A stretch of DNA of 64,000 nt. Origin: Elusimicrobiota bacterium (GTDB lineage Bacteria > Elusimicrobiota > Endomicrobiia > Endomicrobiales > Endomicrobiaceae). This document shows positions 30,601 through 39,378 of the stretch, piece by piece (position 1 is the first letter of the stretch; each line of letters opens with the position of its first letter). The notes beneath the pieces are model-generated. The model saw nothing but the letters and a program-made list of their open reading frames with translations, did no database searches and was not told the origin of the DNA. A program made the translations under genes and the position numbers. The stretch covers positions 1-64,000 of the forward strand of contig JAISQF010000014.1 of the NCBI GenBank assembly GCA_031274365.1. Direction: 5' to 3'.

Positions 30601-33600
30601 AATTTTGCCAATCAAAGCGGATCTTTCTTAAATTTGTCAGAGCAAAATGCAACGATACGTCTTACTAATTTACAAACGGCAAGAACAGTTTCTTTTAGTA
30701 AAAATAGATCTGCCGGTTATGGCGGCGTTATTTTTGCTTCAAATAATTCAACTGTAATTTTAGAAAATGCCGCAGGCTCGACAGTAGGCAATCAAATAAT
30801 ATTTGGAACCAATACAAATCGCAATACCGCTCCTAATGATATTCATTTAGAGGATTCGCATTTGATAATAAGAGGTTTTGCCGATAATAATGCTCAATTT
30901 TTGGGCGGAATATATGCCAAAAACAGCAGTGTGGATTGGTCAGCCGCGGGTCAGGGCCGGATAGTATTAGGCGGGTATAATTATTTTGAAAACTCATCTA
31001 TAACTTCGGGAAACACTTTAAAAATTCAATATTCAACTTTTGTATGGACTAATAGTAAAGTATTAGAGCTTTCAACCGACAAGCTTAGTGTTGAAAACAC
31101 TAGATTTGAATTTACAAATAATCCAAACGGCGCTTTTCATATTACAAATAATAGCGTCAGCGGGGTTGTAAGTGATAAAGATTCAACTTTTGTTTTTTTT
31201 AACAATTATAATACGGGAGACGGTGTCTTTTCATCTGAAAATCAGTCAGGCGGCGTAGCAGTATTTCGATCAAATTTAACGGCTACAGGAAATTCAGTGG
31301 GTGGGAGTGGAGGATTTTTTAGCGTAGCAACTCGCGACGATATTACTTTTGGTTATTCGGAAATTTCTATCAATATAAGCGGCAATAAAGCCAATAAAAA
31401 CGGAGGCGCTGTTCATCTTTTTGGTAAAGATTCCACATATTCTACAAAAATTACTTTTACCGGCGACAGTATATTATTTTTTAATAATACGGCGGGACAA
31501 AGAGGAGGAGCGGTTTTTGCAACTGAAAATTCATCTGCGACTTTTTCAAATAAAGATACCAATAATATTCTTTTTGGAAATATAGTATTTTTCTCAAACA
31601 GACAAAATTCCGCGGGGCTTGCAAGTCCAAACGCTTCCTCAAATGATATTTATATTTCAAGCGGAGCTACATTAACCCTTGAAGCAAGCACTGTAAGCAT
31701 ATTGAGCGGATTATATTCGCTAAATAATTCAATAATAATTATAAATACAAATAGGATGAATATGACGGGATATAATTATTTTGATAAAACCAAATTTAAT
31801 TATATTGGCGGAGATATACAAATTGTAAATACGGAATTTACTTATAATAACTCTCAGGGTTTTGATTTGCCTAATTTAGGGCAGACAGTTTGGCAAACAT
31901 ATAATCAAAAAGTTTCTCTCAATTTTTCAAATTCTTATGTTCGATTTATAAATAATGAAAAAACAATTTTGACGGCAAATCTTTCGCCTGCCGCTCAAAA
32001 CAACGCAAGCGCGTCATTTAATAATTCAATTGTCTATTTTGCAAATAACAAAAATACTGACAACAATCCCTCAGTGGATATACGAGGAGCTATCGTTACA
32101 AACAATTCTTTGTCAATGCTTAAATTTTCAAATTCATCAATTTATTTTTCAAACAATATAACATCGGCTACCTCGTCAAGTCTCAATGCCGCGGCGCGCG
32201 GCGGAGCGATTTCTATTTATCAAGCATCGACAGTTTCTTTTAGCGGCGCGAATGTCAGCTTTACTTCAAATAAAGCTTCGGGTGCAGATCCTGATTCGGG
32301 CGGCGGAGCAATTTTTCTTCAAGACGCATTTGTCAATAACGCTAACAACACGCCTACTTTATTGATTGATAGATCAAATATTTCTTTTATCAATAATGAA
32401 ACGACGGGATATGGAGGAGCTATTCTTACGGGGGATTTAAATGTTACTAATCATCCAACAACAGAATCGGGACATATTTGGGTTGGTATCAAGAATTCCA
32501 ATTTAACATTTAGCGGCAACAAAGCTTCTGTGGGAGGCGCTATAGCCGTAGGCGATTTATCTAAAATGAATATTTCTAATACTCCCGTGATGTTTTCAAA
32601 TAACAGTGCGTTAAACGGCGGAGCCGTTGCCGTTGTGGGAGAAAGACCCGGCACTAATAACGCCGCCTATATTTCAAGCTTAACTTTTATTAATTCTCCC
32701 GTTACATTTAATCAAAATACTTCTGCACAAAACGGCGGAGCGCTTTATGTTCATATAGCCAGTTTGAATGGAGTTCAAGCGGAAGGAAATATTATTTTTC
32801 AAGGCGGCAATGCTAATTTTACAAATAATATTTCTTTAAGTTCAGGCGGAGCTATGTATATATATGCCGGGCAAAATGCAGGAGGAGGAATAATTCGATT
32901 TACTCAAGGCAATACGGCAATTTTTTCAAATAATTCAGCTATTGCGGGAGGAGCGGCGGCTTTAATTACAAAATCGCATTTAATATTTGATAGAGCAAAT
33001 GCTGTGTTTTCAAATAATAGCGCAGAATATGGCGGGGCGATCTATGGTGAATATCATGTTCCATCAGACGAGGACCCAGGGCTCAATAATGATACTGATA
33101 TTTCTTTTAATAATTCAAATATTGTTTTTAGCGGAAATAGAGCTCAATATGGAGCGGTTATGTATCTCAAGGGACAGGATTCGGCCGGGTCAAGTCATAT
33201 TAATAAATATACCGGAGTTCATTTTAGCGGCGGCAATATAACATTTATAAATAATATTTCTTCAGGAAATAATTCAAGAGGCATAATATCTTTTGACTAT
33301 GACGGCAGTAATAATAGTTTTTCAACTATCACTTTTTCAAATAATGTTAATGTTAAAGCATTAAATAATAGGGCGGATCTGGGCGGGTTTTTATATTTAA
33401 CCGGAGATAATACAGGCGCCGGAGATGGATTAGTTTTTGACGGGAATGTTGAGATCTCTGGAAATAAGGCGGAAAAAGGAGCGGCTTTATATTTGGCTGC
33501 ATCAGGGAGCGGCAAAGGAGCGCATATTACTTTTCGCGGCAATGTGATAATAAATAATAATATTACAACCGGTGATAATTCAAGCGAGACTCAAGCGGGC

Positions 33601-35826
33601 GGCGGCGCAATATATATGGAAAATTCAAGTGACATATTGTTGAATTTTTCTAATGTCAATAGTCTTACAGCAATGGGAAATACGGCTGTGGGAAATGGAG
33701 GCTTTTTATTTGCTTATGGTAAAACTGGAGCTAATGCGGTGACTTTTGGGGGAAATAATATAAATATCTCAAACAATATTGCGCAAAAAGGTTCTGGCGG
33801 TGCAATAGCTTTATATTCAAGTGAATTGAATATAAATACTCCCATAAGCGCAAGAAGAGGAAATGTTGTTTTTAACGGCAATTCGGCTTCCGGTTTTGGC
33901 GGCGCGATTTTTGCGAATATGTCAAATATTTCTTTGAAAGCTCAAAATGGAAATATAATATTTAATGGTAATAAACAAGAAGGACAAAATAGAGCTAATG
34001 ATATTTATTTAATCGGCAATTCCGTTTTATCCGTATTAGCTGGTAATAATTCCTCTATAATTATAAATAGCGGATTGATAGGAACGGCGGGAACTCAAAT
34101 TTCTGCTAAATCCAGCGCGCCGTCGGGCAAAACTATTATTAGGGGAAATATAAATTTTGCGGGATTAGTAAATGTTGAAGGTAATGGAAAAATTTATATG
34201 GCTGGAAATAGCGGAGTTGAAAGTGGAAAATACGCGGGCAGAGCTATGTATATAAGCACTATAACGGTAAATGCGGCTGCCGGGACATTTGGAGTTGGCT
34301 CGCCAGATTCATTAGGGCTGATAAGAGCTTTGATTGATAAGGCTGATATAAGCAATGGCGGAGCTTTGGAAATAGTCGTAAATGCAAGCAATAGGACTTA
34401 TGGTCAAGTAGTTGTTTCAAGTTTTATATCAGTTAGTTCTGTCACCGGAGCCAGACTGAGACTAAATGTAAATAATAACGGCTGGGTTTCGGGAAAGGCA
34501 ATAGTTTTTGCGGGAAATGAAAATATGATTAAAAACGATACATGGTATGCCGGCGCTTTTGGTTTTGATGATTCAAGCATAGATCAATATACGAAAGTCA
34601 TAAGTCTTTCACAAGACGATTATTATGGTTATACGGGCGGTTTTGAAATATTAAGACATAAGGATTTTACAGATTTGCATAATTTAAGCCAAAATCAGAG
34701 AGAAATTGGCAAATCCATAAGCAATTCAAAATGGAAAAGCGATCCTGAAGCCGAGGCATTGGTCAAATCTATAAGAATTGCGATAGCCGATAGAGGAAGC
34801 GATTATGGAAAAGAAGTCCTGGATTCTTTAAGCGGATCGTTTTTAGCAAATGTGTTGAAACTTGGCGCAACGCAATATAATTCGGCGGCTTTATATTCGC
34901 GTATGAATGAGTCTGCAAGAGAAAATCAAAATGGGGATTTTGAAGACAGCATTTACGATACATTGTGGCTGCAGCCGTCGTTTAGAAATATTCATTATAA
35001 TGAAAATGACGAGAATCCAAGAGCGTTTAATGCCGACGGATATGGAATGCAGGCTGGAACAGATATGATACTTGGAGATAATTTAATAGGCGGTTTATTT
35101 GTCAATTTTAATATGAATAATCTTAGTCAGGGAGAGGACAGAGGAAGTATGACTGAGATTGGCGTCGGGGCTTTTGGCGGAATTTATGGAGAAAAGATAA
35201 ATGCAAAAGCCGGTTTTATAGTTGCCCAGCAGGCTTTTAGCACAAGACGTAAAGTCATTATACAAAGCTCTACGCAGGGAAATGATTATAAAAAGGAAGC
35301 GACGGCAGATTTTAATTCTTATAGCGTAAATCTCGGAGGCGAAGCCGAATATATTATAAATATAGGAGATGAAACGGACTTGAGGCCTTTCGCGGGTTTG
35401 CAAAACACAGCGGTGTTTAACGATGAAATTAAAGAAAGAAGCGGAGATTTAATAAACTTAAAAATTGAAGAGGATAAATATCTTAGGTCGGATTTAAGCA
35501 TAGGCGTGAAAGTTGGAGATTCCGGCGGGAATTTTAAGTGGTATGGGAAAACTTATTTGGGTTATATCATTGTTGGAAACAGCAAAGAATATGAGATTAG
35601 TTTTCAAAATGACAATATGGGCGGCGGCAGAAGAGGAGATGTTCGCAGCTATGACGAAAAACGTATCTTTGCGGGAATTGGCGGAGGAACGGAGTGGAAT
35701 GTAAATAATGATGTTTCTTTATATGCAAATGTTGAAAGTATAATTGGTAATGATAATTACGGTTATTTTGCAACAATCGGAGTAAATTTCAAATACGGCG
35801 GACGGGATAAAATAAGGGACAGATAA
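27646..35826 (+). CDS. Giant Pmp-like autotransporter adhesin, 2726 aa
   Basis: The start is the ATG at 27646, 7-8 bases after GAGAGGAG; an ATG at 27622 lacks an RBS. The signal peptide is MSKVKKYFK plus a hydrophobic core ending near HSFG. Residues about 225-700 hold ten units of roughly 45-56 residues, each carrying an SQxxGGGLFIxxxI-like sequence, a repeat class distinct from the rest. From 700 to about 2300 the passenger is Pmp-type beta-helix with GGAI/FxxN motifs. The linker NQREIGKSI ... VLDSLSGSFLANVL precedes a C-terminal barrel (about 2445-2726) ending GVNFKYGG, where a chain would normally stop after the last strand. No periplasmic extension is present, unlike the first giant protein. 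Likely role: adhesion to a host or particle surface (inference). Confidence 0.9.
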   Translation: MSKVKKYFKLAIVTVLLLFIKIHSFGIVVPNWNDFVTNYQNGLSGSEYIVIGGNPGFMKAGRYESLGLHRLELGGIIGSASNSTIDGNSFYAGMNLSTGTSSPFYFSSLNIINFIKSENNFSYIKEETALYRGAAIFISSSVAGASQEIIFESTAAQTSFNQNNQFTGNRVIFNNDTSTQVAGGAIFASVVVDNAVVDNKGSIFLNFRKRTDIADSAYLGFSNNFISVRAANSQGQGGALYVSGRVNTSDANQSLGKVVFSTVSANGNNSGVNRINNNYVLALGTTSQAQGGAFFAAGTVVNGNVVGNGGYTEVAFYASDMIFDSNYVRASGINSQAQGGGLFFAGAVGNHSADIFVNNTSTISFHGSTISFQRNYIQTTANNIQAQGAGVFFVGMTSLSGSVSTATVNISFNYSNINFTQNFASVYSYSQAQGGGLFIAAGISGAQSKFKPGLAEISLLSFNGDRININANTLTSNGSYSQVHGAGLFIGADIAFGQNSRIDYLVKSSVSAEIKYSTFSLSQNTANIYGGSFSQAAGAGAFLAAITASESGAITSMGNDKKTMLFNFYQSTLAVKNNTINASNNASQGLGGGLFIAANVAGGRDALANDGYIRVSFDSSTVAIEGNTINQGSSLSQNLGGGLFIGGVVAGGSGEGESGPSSANNGIANVSFYYDKITINNNNKSIDSPSYSQNMGGGIFIGGAIAGGNKTQAKAGEVNVSFTSSTLQVRGNRASLGGGIFVGGAISGGQNTLADNGEAAVSFTSSIVTIENNAAYKGGGLYASPISQGGSGSQANNGSVQINFRGSTVTFSGNTAASGLGSAIYAEKGAQITFEDGRIEFINNGIANVGRGVVFWDGASKVDFYSANNLEVIAHLNKAALGGFLYLENENITFNGIVKISSNSAVYGGAIYLSNGARLTFNNDVSIKGNIAQYGSAVYFKENSQIIFKGENTEISSNSSQGGIFQWETKNIPAIEFSGNVNIIGNFANQSGSFLNLSEQNATIRLTNLQTARTVSFSKNRSAGYGGVIFASNNSTVILENAAGSTVGNQIIFGTNTNRNTAPNDIHLEDSHLIIRGFADNNAQFLGGIYAKNSSVDWSAAGQGRIVLGGYNYFENSSITSGNTLKIQYSTFVWTNSKVLELSTDKLSVENTRFEFTNNPNGAFHITNNSVSGVVSDKDSTFVFFNNYNTGDGVFSSENQSGGVAVFRSNLTATGNSVGGSGGFFSVATRDDITFGYSEISINISGNKANKNGGAVHLFGKDSTYSTKITFTGDSILFFNNTAGQRGGAVFATENSSATFSNKDTNNILFGNIVFFSNRQNSAGLASPNASSNDIYISSGATLTLEASTVSILSGLYSLNNSIIIINTNRMNMTGYNYFDKTKFNYIGGDIQIVNTEFTYNNSQGFDLPNLGQTVWQTYNQKVSLNFSNSYVRFINNEKTILTANLSPAAQNNASASFNNSIVYFANNKNTDNNPSVDIRGAIVTNNSLSMLKFSNSSIYFSNNITSATSSSLNAAARGGAISIYQASTVSFSGANVSFTSNKASGADPDSGGGAIFLQDAFVNNANNTPTLLIDRSNISFINNETTGYGGAILTGDLNVTNHPTTESGHIWVGIKNSNLTFSGNKASVGGAIAVGDLSKMNISNTPVMFSNNSALNGGAVAVVGERPGTNNAAYISSLTFINSPVTFNQNTSAQNGGALYVHIASLNGVQAEGNIIFQGGNANFTNNISLSSGGAMYIYAGQNAGGGIIRFTQGNTAIFSNNSAIAGGAAALITKSHLIFDRANAVFSNNSAEYGGAIYGEYHVPSDEDPGLNNDTDISFNNSNIVFSGNRAQYGAVMYLKGQDSAGSSHINKYTGVHFSGGNITFINNISSGNNSRGIISFDYDGSNNSFSTITFSNNVNVKALNNRADLGGFLYLTGDNTGAGDGLVFDGNVEISGNKAEKGAALYLAASGSGKGAHITFRGNVIINNNITTGDNSSETQAGGGAIYMENSSDILLNFSNVNSLTAMGNTAVGNGGFLFAYGKTGANAVTFGGNNINISNNIAQKGSGGAIALYSSELNINTPISARRGNVVFNGNSASGFGGAIFANMSNISLKAQNGNIIFNGNKQEGQNRANDIYLIGNSVLSVLAGNNSSIIINSGLIGTAGTQISAKSSAPSGKTIIRGNINFAGLVNVEGNGKIYMAGNSGVESGKYAGRAMYISTITVNAAAGTFGVGSPDSLGLIRALIDKADISNGGALEIVVNASNRTYGQVVVSSFISVSSVTGARLRLNVNNNGWVSGKAIVFAGNENMIKNDTWYAGAFGFDDSSIDQYTKVISLSQDDYYGYTGGFEILRHKDFTDLHNLSQNQREIGKSISNSKWKSDPEAEALVKSIRIAIADRGSDYGKEVLDSLSGSFLANVLKLGATQYNSAALYSRMNESARENQNGDFEDSIYDTLWLQPSFRNIHYNENDENPRAFNADGYGMQAGTDMILGDNLIGGLFVNFNMNNLSQGEDRGSMTEIGVGAFGGIYGEKINAKAGFIVAQQAFSTRRKVIIQSSTQGNDYKKEATADFNSYSVNLGGEAEYIINIGDETDLRPFAGLQNTAVFNDEIKERSGDLINLKIEEDKYLRSDLSIGVKVGDSGGNFKWYGKTYLGYIIVGNSKEYEISFQNDNMGGGRRGDVRSYDEKRIFAGIGGGTEWNVNNDVSLYANVESIIGNDNYGYFATIGVNFKYGGRDKIRDR

Positions 35827-35880
35827 TCCGTCGGATAAGACAGATAATTTGTCGGGTGAGACAGATAATCCGTTAGACAA
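35818..35880 (+). repeat. Three tandem 21-bp units at the end of the autotransporter gene
   Basis: Units at 35818-35838, 35839-35859 and 35860-35880 all begin GACAGATAAT and end in variants of CCGTCGGATAA. The first unit spans the stop codon. Twenty-one bases is seven codons, or two helical turns. It is not a CRISPR, because there are no spacers. Confidence 0.85.
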
Positions 35881-35960
35881 ATCTTATAATTGAGATTGTA
35901 TATTAAGTCCGCAATTAGCAAATAAAATTGCGGCGCAGTATCCGCCTCTCTTATTTTTAT

Positions 35961-35992
35961 AGCCGCAGACAAAAGTCTGCGGTTATTTTTTT
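35961..35992 (+). terminator. Terminator between the autotransporter and cardiolipin synthase genes
   Basis: Stem AGCCGCAGAC (35961-35970), loop AAAA, stem GTCTGCGGTT (35975-35984), then ATTTTTTT. This is a strong intrinsic terminator. Confidence 0.9.
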
Positions 35993-36006
35993 GTATAATA
36001 TGAGTT

Positions 36007-37473
36007 ATGAAAACAATATTGAGCTTTATTTTGGATAATCACTATGAAGGGATTGTCTCAATAAGCGTAGCCGTCATTTATGCTGTTTTATCTATTGCCG
36101 CTACGATACATATTTTATTGCGTAATTACGATATTAAAAGTTCGATAGGCTGGATAGCCATAGTTTTTTTATCTCCCTTTTTAGGCACTATACTTTATAT
36201 TTTATTTGGCATAAATAGAGTCAGACGAAAAGCCGCTCGTCTGAGAAGCAATATCGGAAAAGGGGGAGAATTTTCACGGCAAGAGAAAGAAAATTTAATG
36301 AAAACTCTGCCGCAACATTTGCACAATATATTTGCATACGGACAAAATGTCTATGATTGCGAATTCTTAAAAGGCAATAAAGTGGAGTTTTTATTAAACG
36401 GAGTTGAAGCTTATCCGCAAATGATAGCGGCTATAAAAAATGCAAAAAAAGAAGTTCTTATAGAAAGTTATATTTTTGAAAGCGATAAGAATGCCGATAA
36501 TTTTATAGAGGCTTTTGAAGCTGCTATAAAAAACGGCGCAAGCGTAAAAGTTTTGACGGACGGCGTCGGGAGTTTAAGATTTTTTAGAAGAAGTATTGAA
36601 AAAAAATTATCAAAAGTTAAAGGTCTAAAATATGGGATTTTCCTCCCTCCTCTCATTCCGATATCTTTTCCTTTTATCAATTTAAGAAATCATAGAAAGT
36701 TAATGATAATAGACGGGACGCTTGCTTTTTTTGGCGGGATGAATTTGTCTGAAAAAAATTTGAAATGCGACGATATAGAAAACGGCGTTGTCGATATGAC
36801 GTTTAGGGTGGAGGGAGCCGTCATTGATCAAATAGCGCAAATTTTTGAAGACGACTGGGCTTTTGTTAAAGGAGAAACTTTTGAATCCCGCTCGAACTTT
36901 ATTAAATACGACAATCATAAAGACGGCGTTTTGGCGAGAGTAATTCCAGACGGTCCTGATATTTCGCAGCGCAGAACGCAATATTTAGTTTGCGGAGCTT
37001 TGAATTTTGCATTACATCATATCGTTATTATCACGCCTTATTTTTTGCCTGAAAACGATATTCTGGCTGCTTGCGAAATGGCCGCTATGAGAGGTGTGAA
37101 CGTTGAAATTATACTCCCCGGAAAAAATGATCATAAATTTATAGCGTTGGCTTGCGAGGCAAATTTTGCTTACTTAATAAAAAAAGGAATAAAAATTTAT
37201 AGAAGAAACGGTCCTTTTGATCACAGTAAACTTTTTATTGTTGACAACAGCTGGGCTTTGATAGGTTCGGCTAATTGGGATATGCGCAGCTTTAGACTTC
37301 ATTTTGAAGCCACAATGGAAATTTTTGGAGAACAATTTGCGGAGAAAGCATTAAATATAGCAGAGGCTAAAAAAGCTGATTCAAGGCTGTTGACTCTTGA
37401 GGAGTGTAGAGATATATCCGTTCTAAAAAAACTAAGGGATAATGCTTTGAGACTTTTGACGCCGTATTGTTAG
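36007..37473 (+). CDS. cls: Cardiolipin synthase, 488 aa
   Basis: This is a phospholipase D superfamily enzyme that makes cardiolipin at the inner membrane. Two N-terminal membrane segments (about 15-35 and 45-68, the PLD nuclease N-terminal domain) are followed by the two HKD motifs, HRKLMIIDG (about 230) and HSKLFIVD with GSANWDMRS (about 405-425). Length is standard. A TATAAT (35994-35999) ends only seven bases before the ATG and no RBS is visible, so the message may be leaderless. Alternatively, it may be read from a promoter I do not see. The last 37 bases of the gene are duplicated just downstream. Confidence 0.95.
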   Translation: MKTILSFILDNHYEGIVSISVAVIYAVLSIAATIHILLRNYDIKSSIGWIAIVFLSPFLGTILYILFGINRVRRKAARLRSNIGKGGEFSRQEKENLMKTLPQHLHNIFAYGQNVYDCEFLKGNKVEFLLNGVEAYPQMIAAIKNAKKEVLIESYIFESDKNADNFIEAFEAAIKNGASVKVLTDGVGSLRFFRRSIEKKLSKVKGLKYGIFLPPLIPISFPFINLRNHRKLMIIDGTLAFFGGMNLSEKNLKCDDIENGVVDMTFRVEGAVIDQIAQIFEDDWAFVKGETFESRSNFIKYDNHKDGVLARVIPDGPDISQRRTQYLVCGALNFALHHIVIITPYFLPENDILAACEMAAMRGVNVEIILPGKNDHKFIALACEANFAYLIKKGIKIYRRNGPFDHSKLFIVDNSWALIGSANWDMRSFRLHFEATMEIFGEQFAEKALNIAEAKKADSRLLTLEECRDISVLKKLRDNALRLLTPYC

Positions 37474-37546
37474 AAACAAAACGGCGCTGTGGATGTGAAG
37501 TTTTTTGTTGGATAACGCCTTTAGACTTTTGACGCCGTATTGTTAG
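37437..37546 (+). repeat. Direct duplication of the cls 3' end
   Basis: Bases 37437-37473 (the end of cls including its TAG) recur at 37510-37546 with 3 mismatches in 37. The duplicate would still encode DNAFRLLTPYC-stop but has no gene in front of it. It looks like the remnant of a slipped or unequal exchange event. Confidence 0.9.
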
Positions 37547-37556
37547 GGGAGAAATT

Positions 37557-38441
37557 ATGGAATTAAAGACCTTTGAATTTTCTAAAGAATTAGGCTGGTC
37601 AGTGTCGAGATATGATAGATTCTTAAATTGCAAAAGACAGTATTTTTACGATTATTACGGGCGGTTTGATCCGGAAATCCCTTTTGAGAAAATAATCTTT
37701 CTAAAAAAAATGACGTCAAAACCTTTGGAGATTGGAAATATAGTTCACGATACTATAAGAGACACTCTCCGCAGGTATCAAAAAACGCCAAAGCCGATAA
37801 ATAAAGAAAAGTTTTACGACTATGTTCATAAAATGACTTTAGATTATTGTCAAAAAACATTTTCTGAAAGTTATTATGGCTCTGATTTAATTTCTCCCGA
37901 AGAGATTTTTGAAAGAGTAAAAATAATTTCGGATAATTTCTTAAACAGCAAACGTTTCCAATGGATTATAGATAACGCTCTAAAAACAAGTTCTCAGTGG
38001 GTTATTGAACCCGAGGGTTATGGCGAGATGAGAATTGACGAATATAAAGCTCATTGTAAAGTTGATTTTTTATTTCCTGTGGACGATAAAATTTATATTT
38101 TGGATTGGAAAACGGGCGCTCAAAGTTTGAAAAAACACAAAAGGCAGCTTGTGGGTTATTCTTTATGGGCAAATTATCATTTCAACAAACCCGTTAAAGA
38201 TATAGTCCCGATAATTGTATATTTATATCCGCAATATCAGGAACAGGGAATTGAGGTTGATGATAAAATTGTCGCTGATTTTGCCGCTCAAGTTAAAGAA
38301 GAGATAGAAAATATGCGCTCATATCTTGTTAATGTGGAGGATAATATTCCTAAAGATAAAAAAGAATTTCCTCCTACGCCGAATCGTTTATGCGCATATT
38401 GTAATTATAGAGAATTGTGTAAGACTATAAATGATGATTAA
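37557..38441 (+). CDS. RecB-type PD-(D/E)XK nuclease with Cas4/AddB-like FeS cysteines, 294 aa
   Basis: This is a stand-alone nuclease of the PDDEXK_1 family. GNIVHDTIRD supplies the early metal-site His region, and VDFLF followed by ILDWKTG is the D-x(n)-D-x-K active site. Four cysteines, Cys25 (FLNCKRQYF), Cys279, Cys282 and Cys288 (CAYCNYRELC), give the C-x(n)-C-x2-C-x5-C pattern that holds a 4Fe-4S cluster in AddB and Cas4. There is no helicase domain and no cas gene near it, so a general DNA repair or end-processing role is more likely than CRISPR adaptation. The strong RBS AGGGGAG precedes the ATG. It follows cls by 83 bases. Confidence 0.85.
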   Translation: MELKTFEFSKELGWSVSRYDRFLNCKRQYFYDYYGRFDPEIPFEKIIFLKKMTSKPLEIGNIVHDTIRDTLRRYQKTPKPINKEKFYDYVHKMTLDYCQKTFSESYYGSDLISPEEIFERVKIISDNFLNSKRFQWIIDNALKTSSQWVIEPEGYGEMRIDEYKAHCKVDFLFPVDDKIYILDWKTGAQSLKKHKRQLVGYSLWANYHFNKPVKDIVPIIVYLYPQYQEQGIEVDDKIVADFAAQVKEEIENMRSYLVNVEDNIPKDKKEFPPTPNRLCAYCNYRELCKTINDD

Positions 38442-38486
38442 ATTTTTTGAGTTGAAAATAAAATAAGCCGTGCTGAAAATAAACTT

Positions 38487-39086
38487 TCATCTTAACTTTT
38501 CATAAATTAAAGCGGATGCGATAATAACTACCGGCAGGGCTATCAATTCTCCTATGACAAAAGCTATCAATCCCGCTATGCATATAAGAAAAGAAATTAA
38601 AACAAAGAGAAGCAGAGATGCGAAATTTGAAGTTGTCATTTGAATGCATATTTTAACAGATTCGCTCAAGGAAAGATTTTCATTGACAACGATGAAAGGC
38701 AAAGGAATAAAAATAGCCGCGATTATTATTGTAAAAAACACAAAGATAGTGCTGTAAGCGCCAAGTAATGTTCCGATGGAAAAAATTAAAATAACAAATA
38801 TAAATCTTATTACGGAAGTTCTGTCATTTTTTAACATCTCGTTAATATTTATTTTCTGTCCGCGTATTGCCAAAAGAGCGGCTCTTGTAAATGAAAGCAG
38901 GACATAAGCGTTAAGAATAAATTGAATTATAATATTTATATTCAATGGCAGAAATTTGATAAAAAAAGAAAATGCATTTACAATAAATAATATAATGGCA
39001 AGCAATATAAAAACCGCAAAATTTTTCTTAAAAATAATAAACGCTTGTCTTAAAATAGGTTCAATCATAAAAGAATCATTAAACAT
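38487..39086 (-). CDS. Hypothetical polytopic membrane protein, 199 aa
   Basis: About five hydrophobic segments (near 25-48, 50-70, 92-115, 115-135 and 155-190) make this an integral inner-membrane protein. The pattern of pairs of helices with a conserved-looking LSESVKICIQMTT segment resembles DUF975/YciC-type membrane proteins, but I cannot name a family with confidence. It is the only minus-strand gene between 36 and 41 kb and is convergent with the nuclease gene. The RBS GGAGGG (minus strand) lies a few bases before the ATG. Confidence 0.65.
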   Translation of the reverse strand: MFNDSFMIEPILRQAFIIFKKNFAVFILLAIILFIVNAFSFFIKFLPLNINIIIQFILNAYVLLSFTRAALLAIRGQKININEMLKNDRTSVIRFIFVILIFSIGTLLGAYSTIFVFFTIIIAAIFIPLPFIVVNENLSLSESVKICIQMTTSNFASLLLFVLISFLICIAGLIAFVIGELIALPVVIIASALIYEKLR

Positions 39087-39378
39087 TTTACCCTCCGAAT
39101 ATTAACTTAATTTCAATCTTATACAAAAACTATTTTTTCGTCAAACGTTACTCTCTGTTCAATTATTGCCGACAGTGTTCCGCGAATACAATGGATGACG
39201 AGTTAGTAAATGAAATGATTTTTGCTTTACCGTTGGTTGAATAAAAAAATAAAAAATAATCTGTAATTACTTAAATTTTGTTATAATAGTTAAGTTGCAA
39301 TTGTAAGAGATGTTTCTGTAATTGTCAAAGCAATGAAGCAATTTAGGAATCATCTTAATAAAAAGAAAGGAAAATGAA

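Noticed and set aside
35818-35880. Tandem repeats considered as a CRISPR array
   Set aside because: The 21-bp units are adjacent with no spacers, and no cas genes are present.
37557-38441. The Fe-S nuclease considered as Cas4 or part of a defence island
   Set aside because: No cas, restriction, toxin or other defence gene is near. Stand-alone RecB-type nucleases of this kind occur widely.
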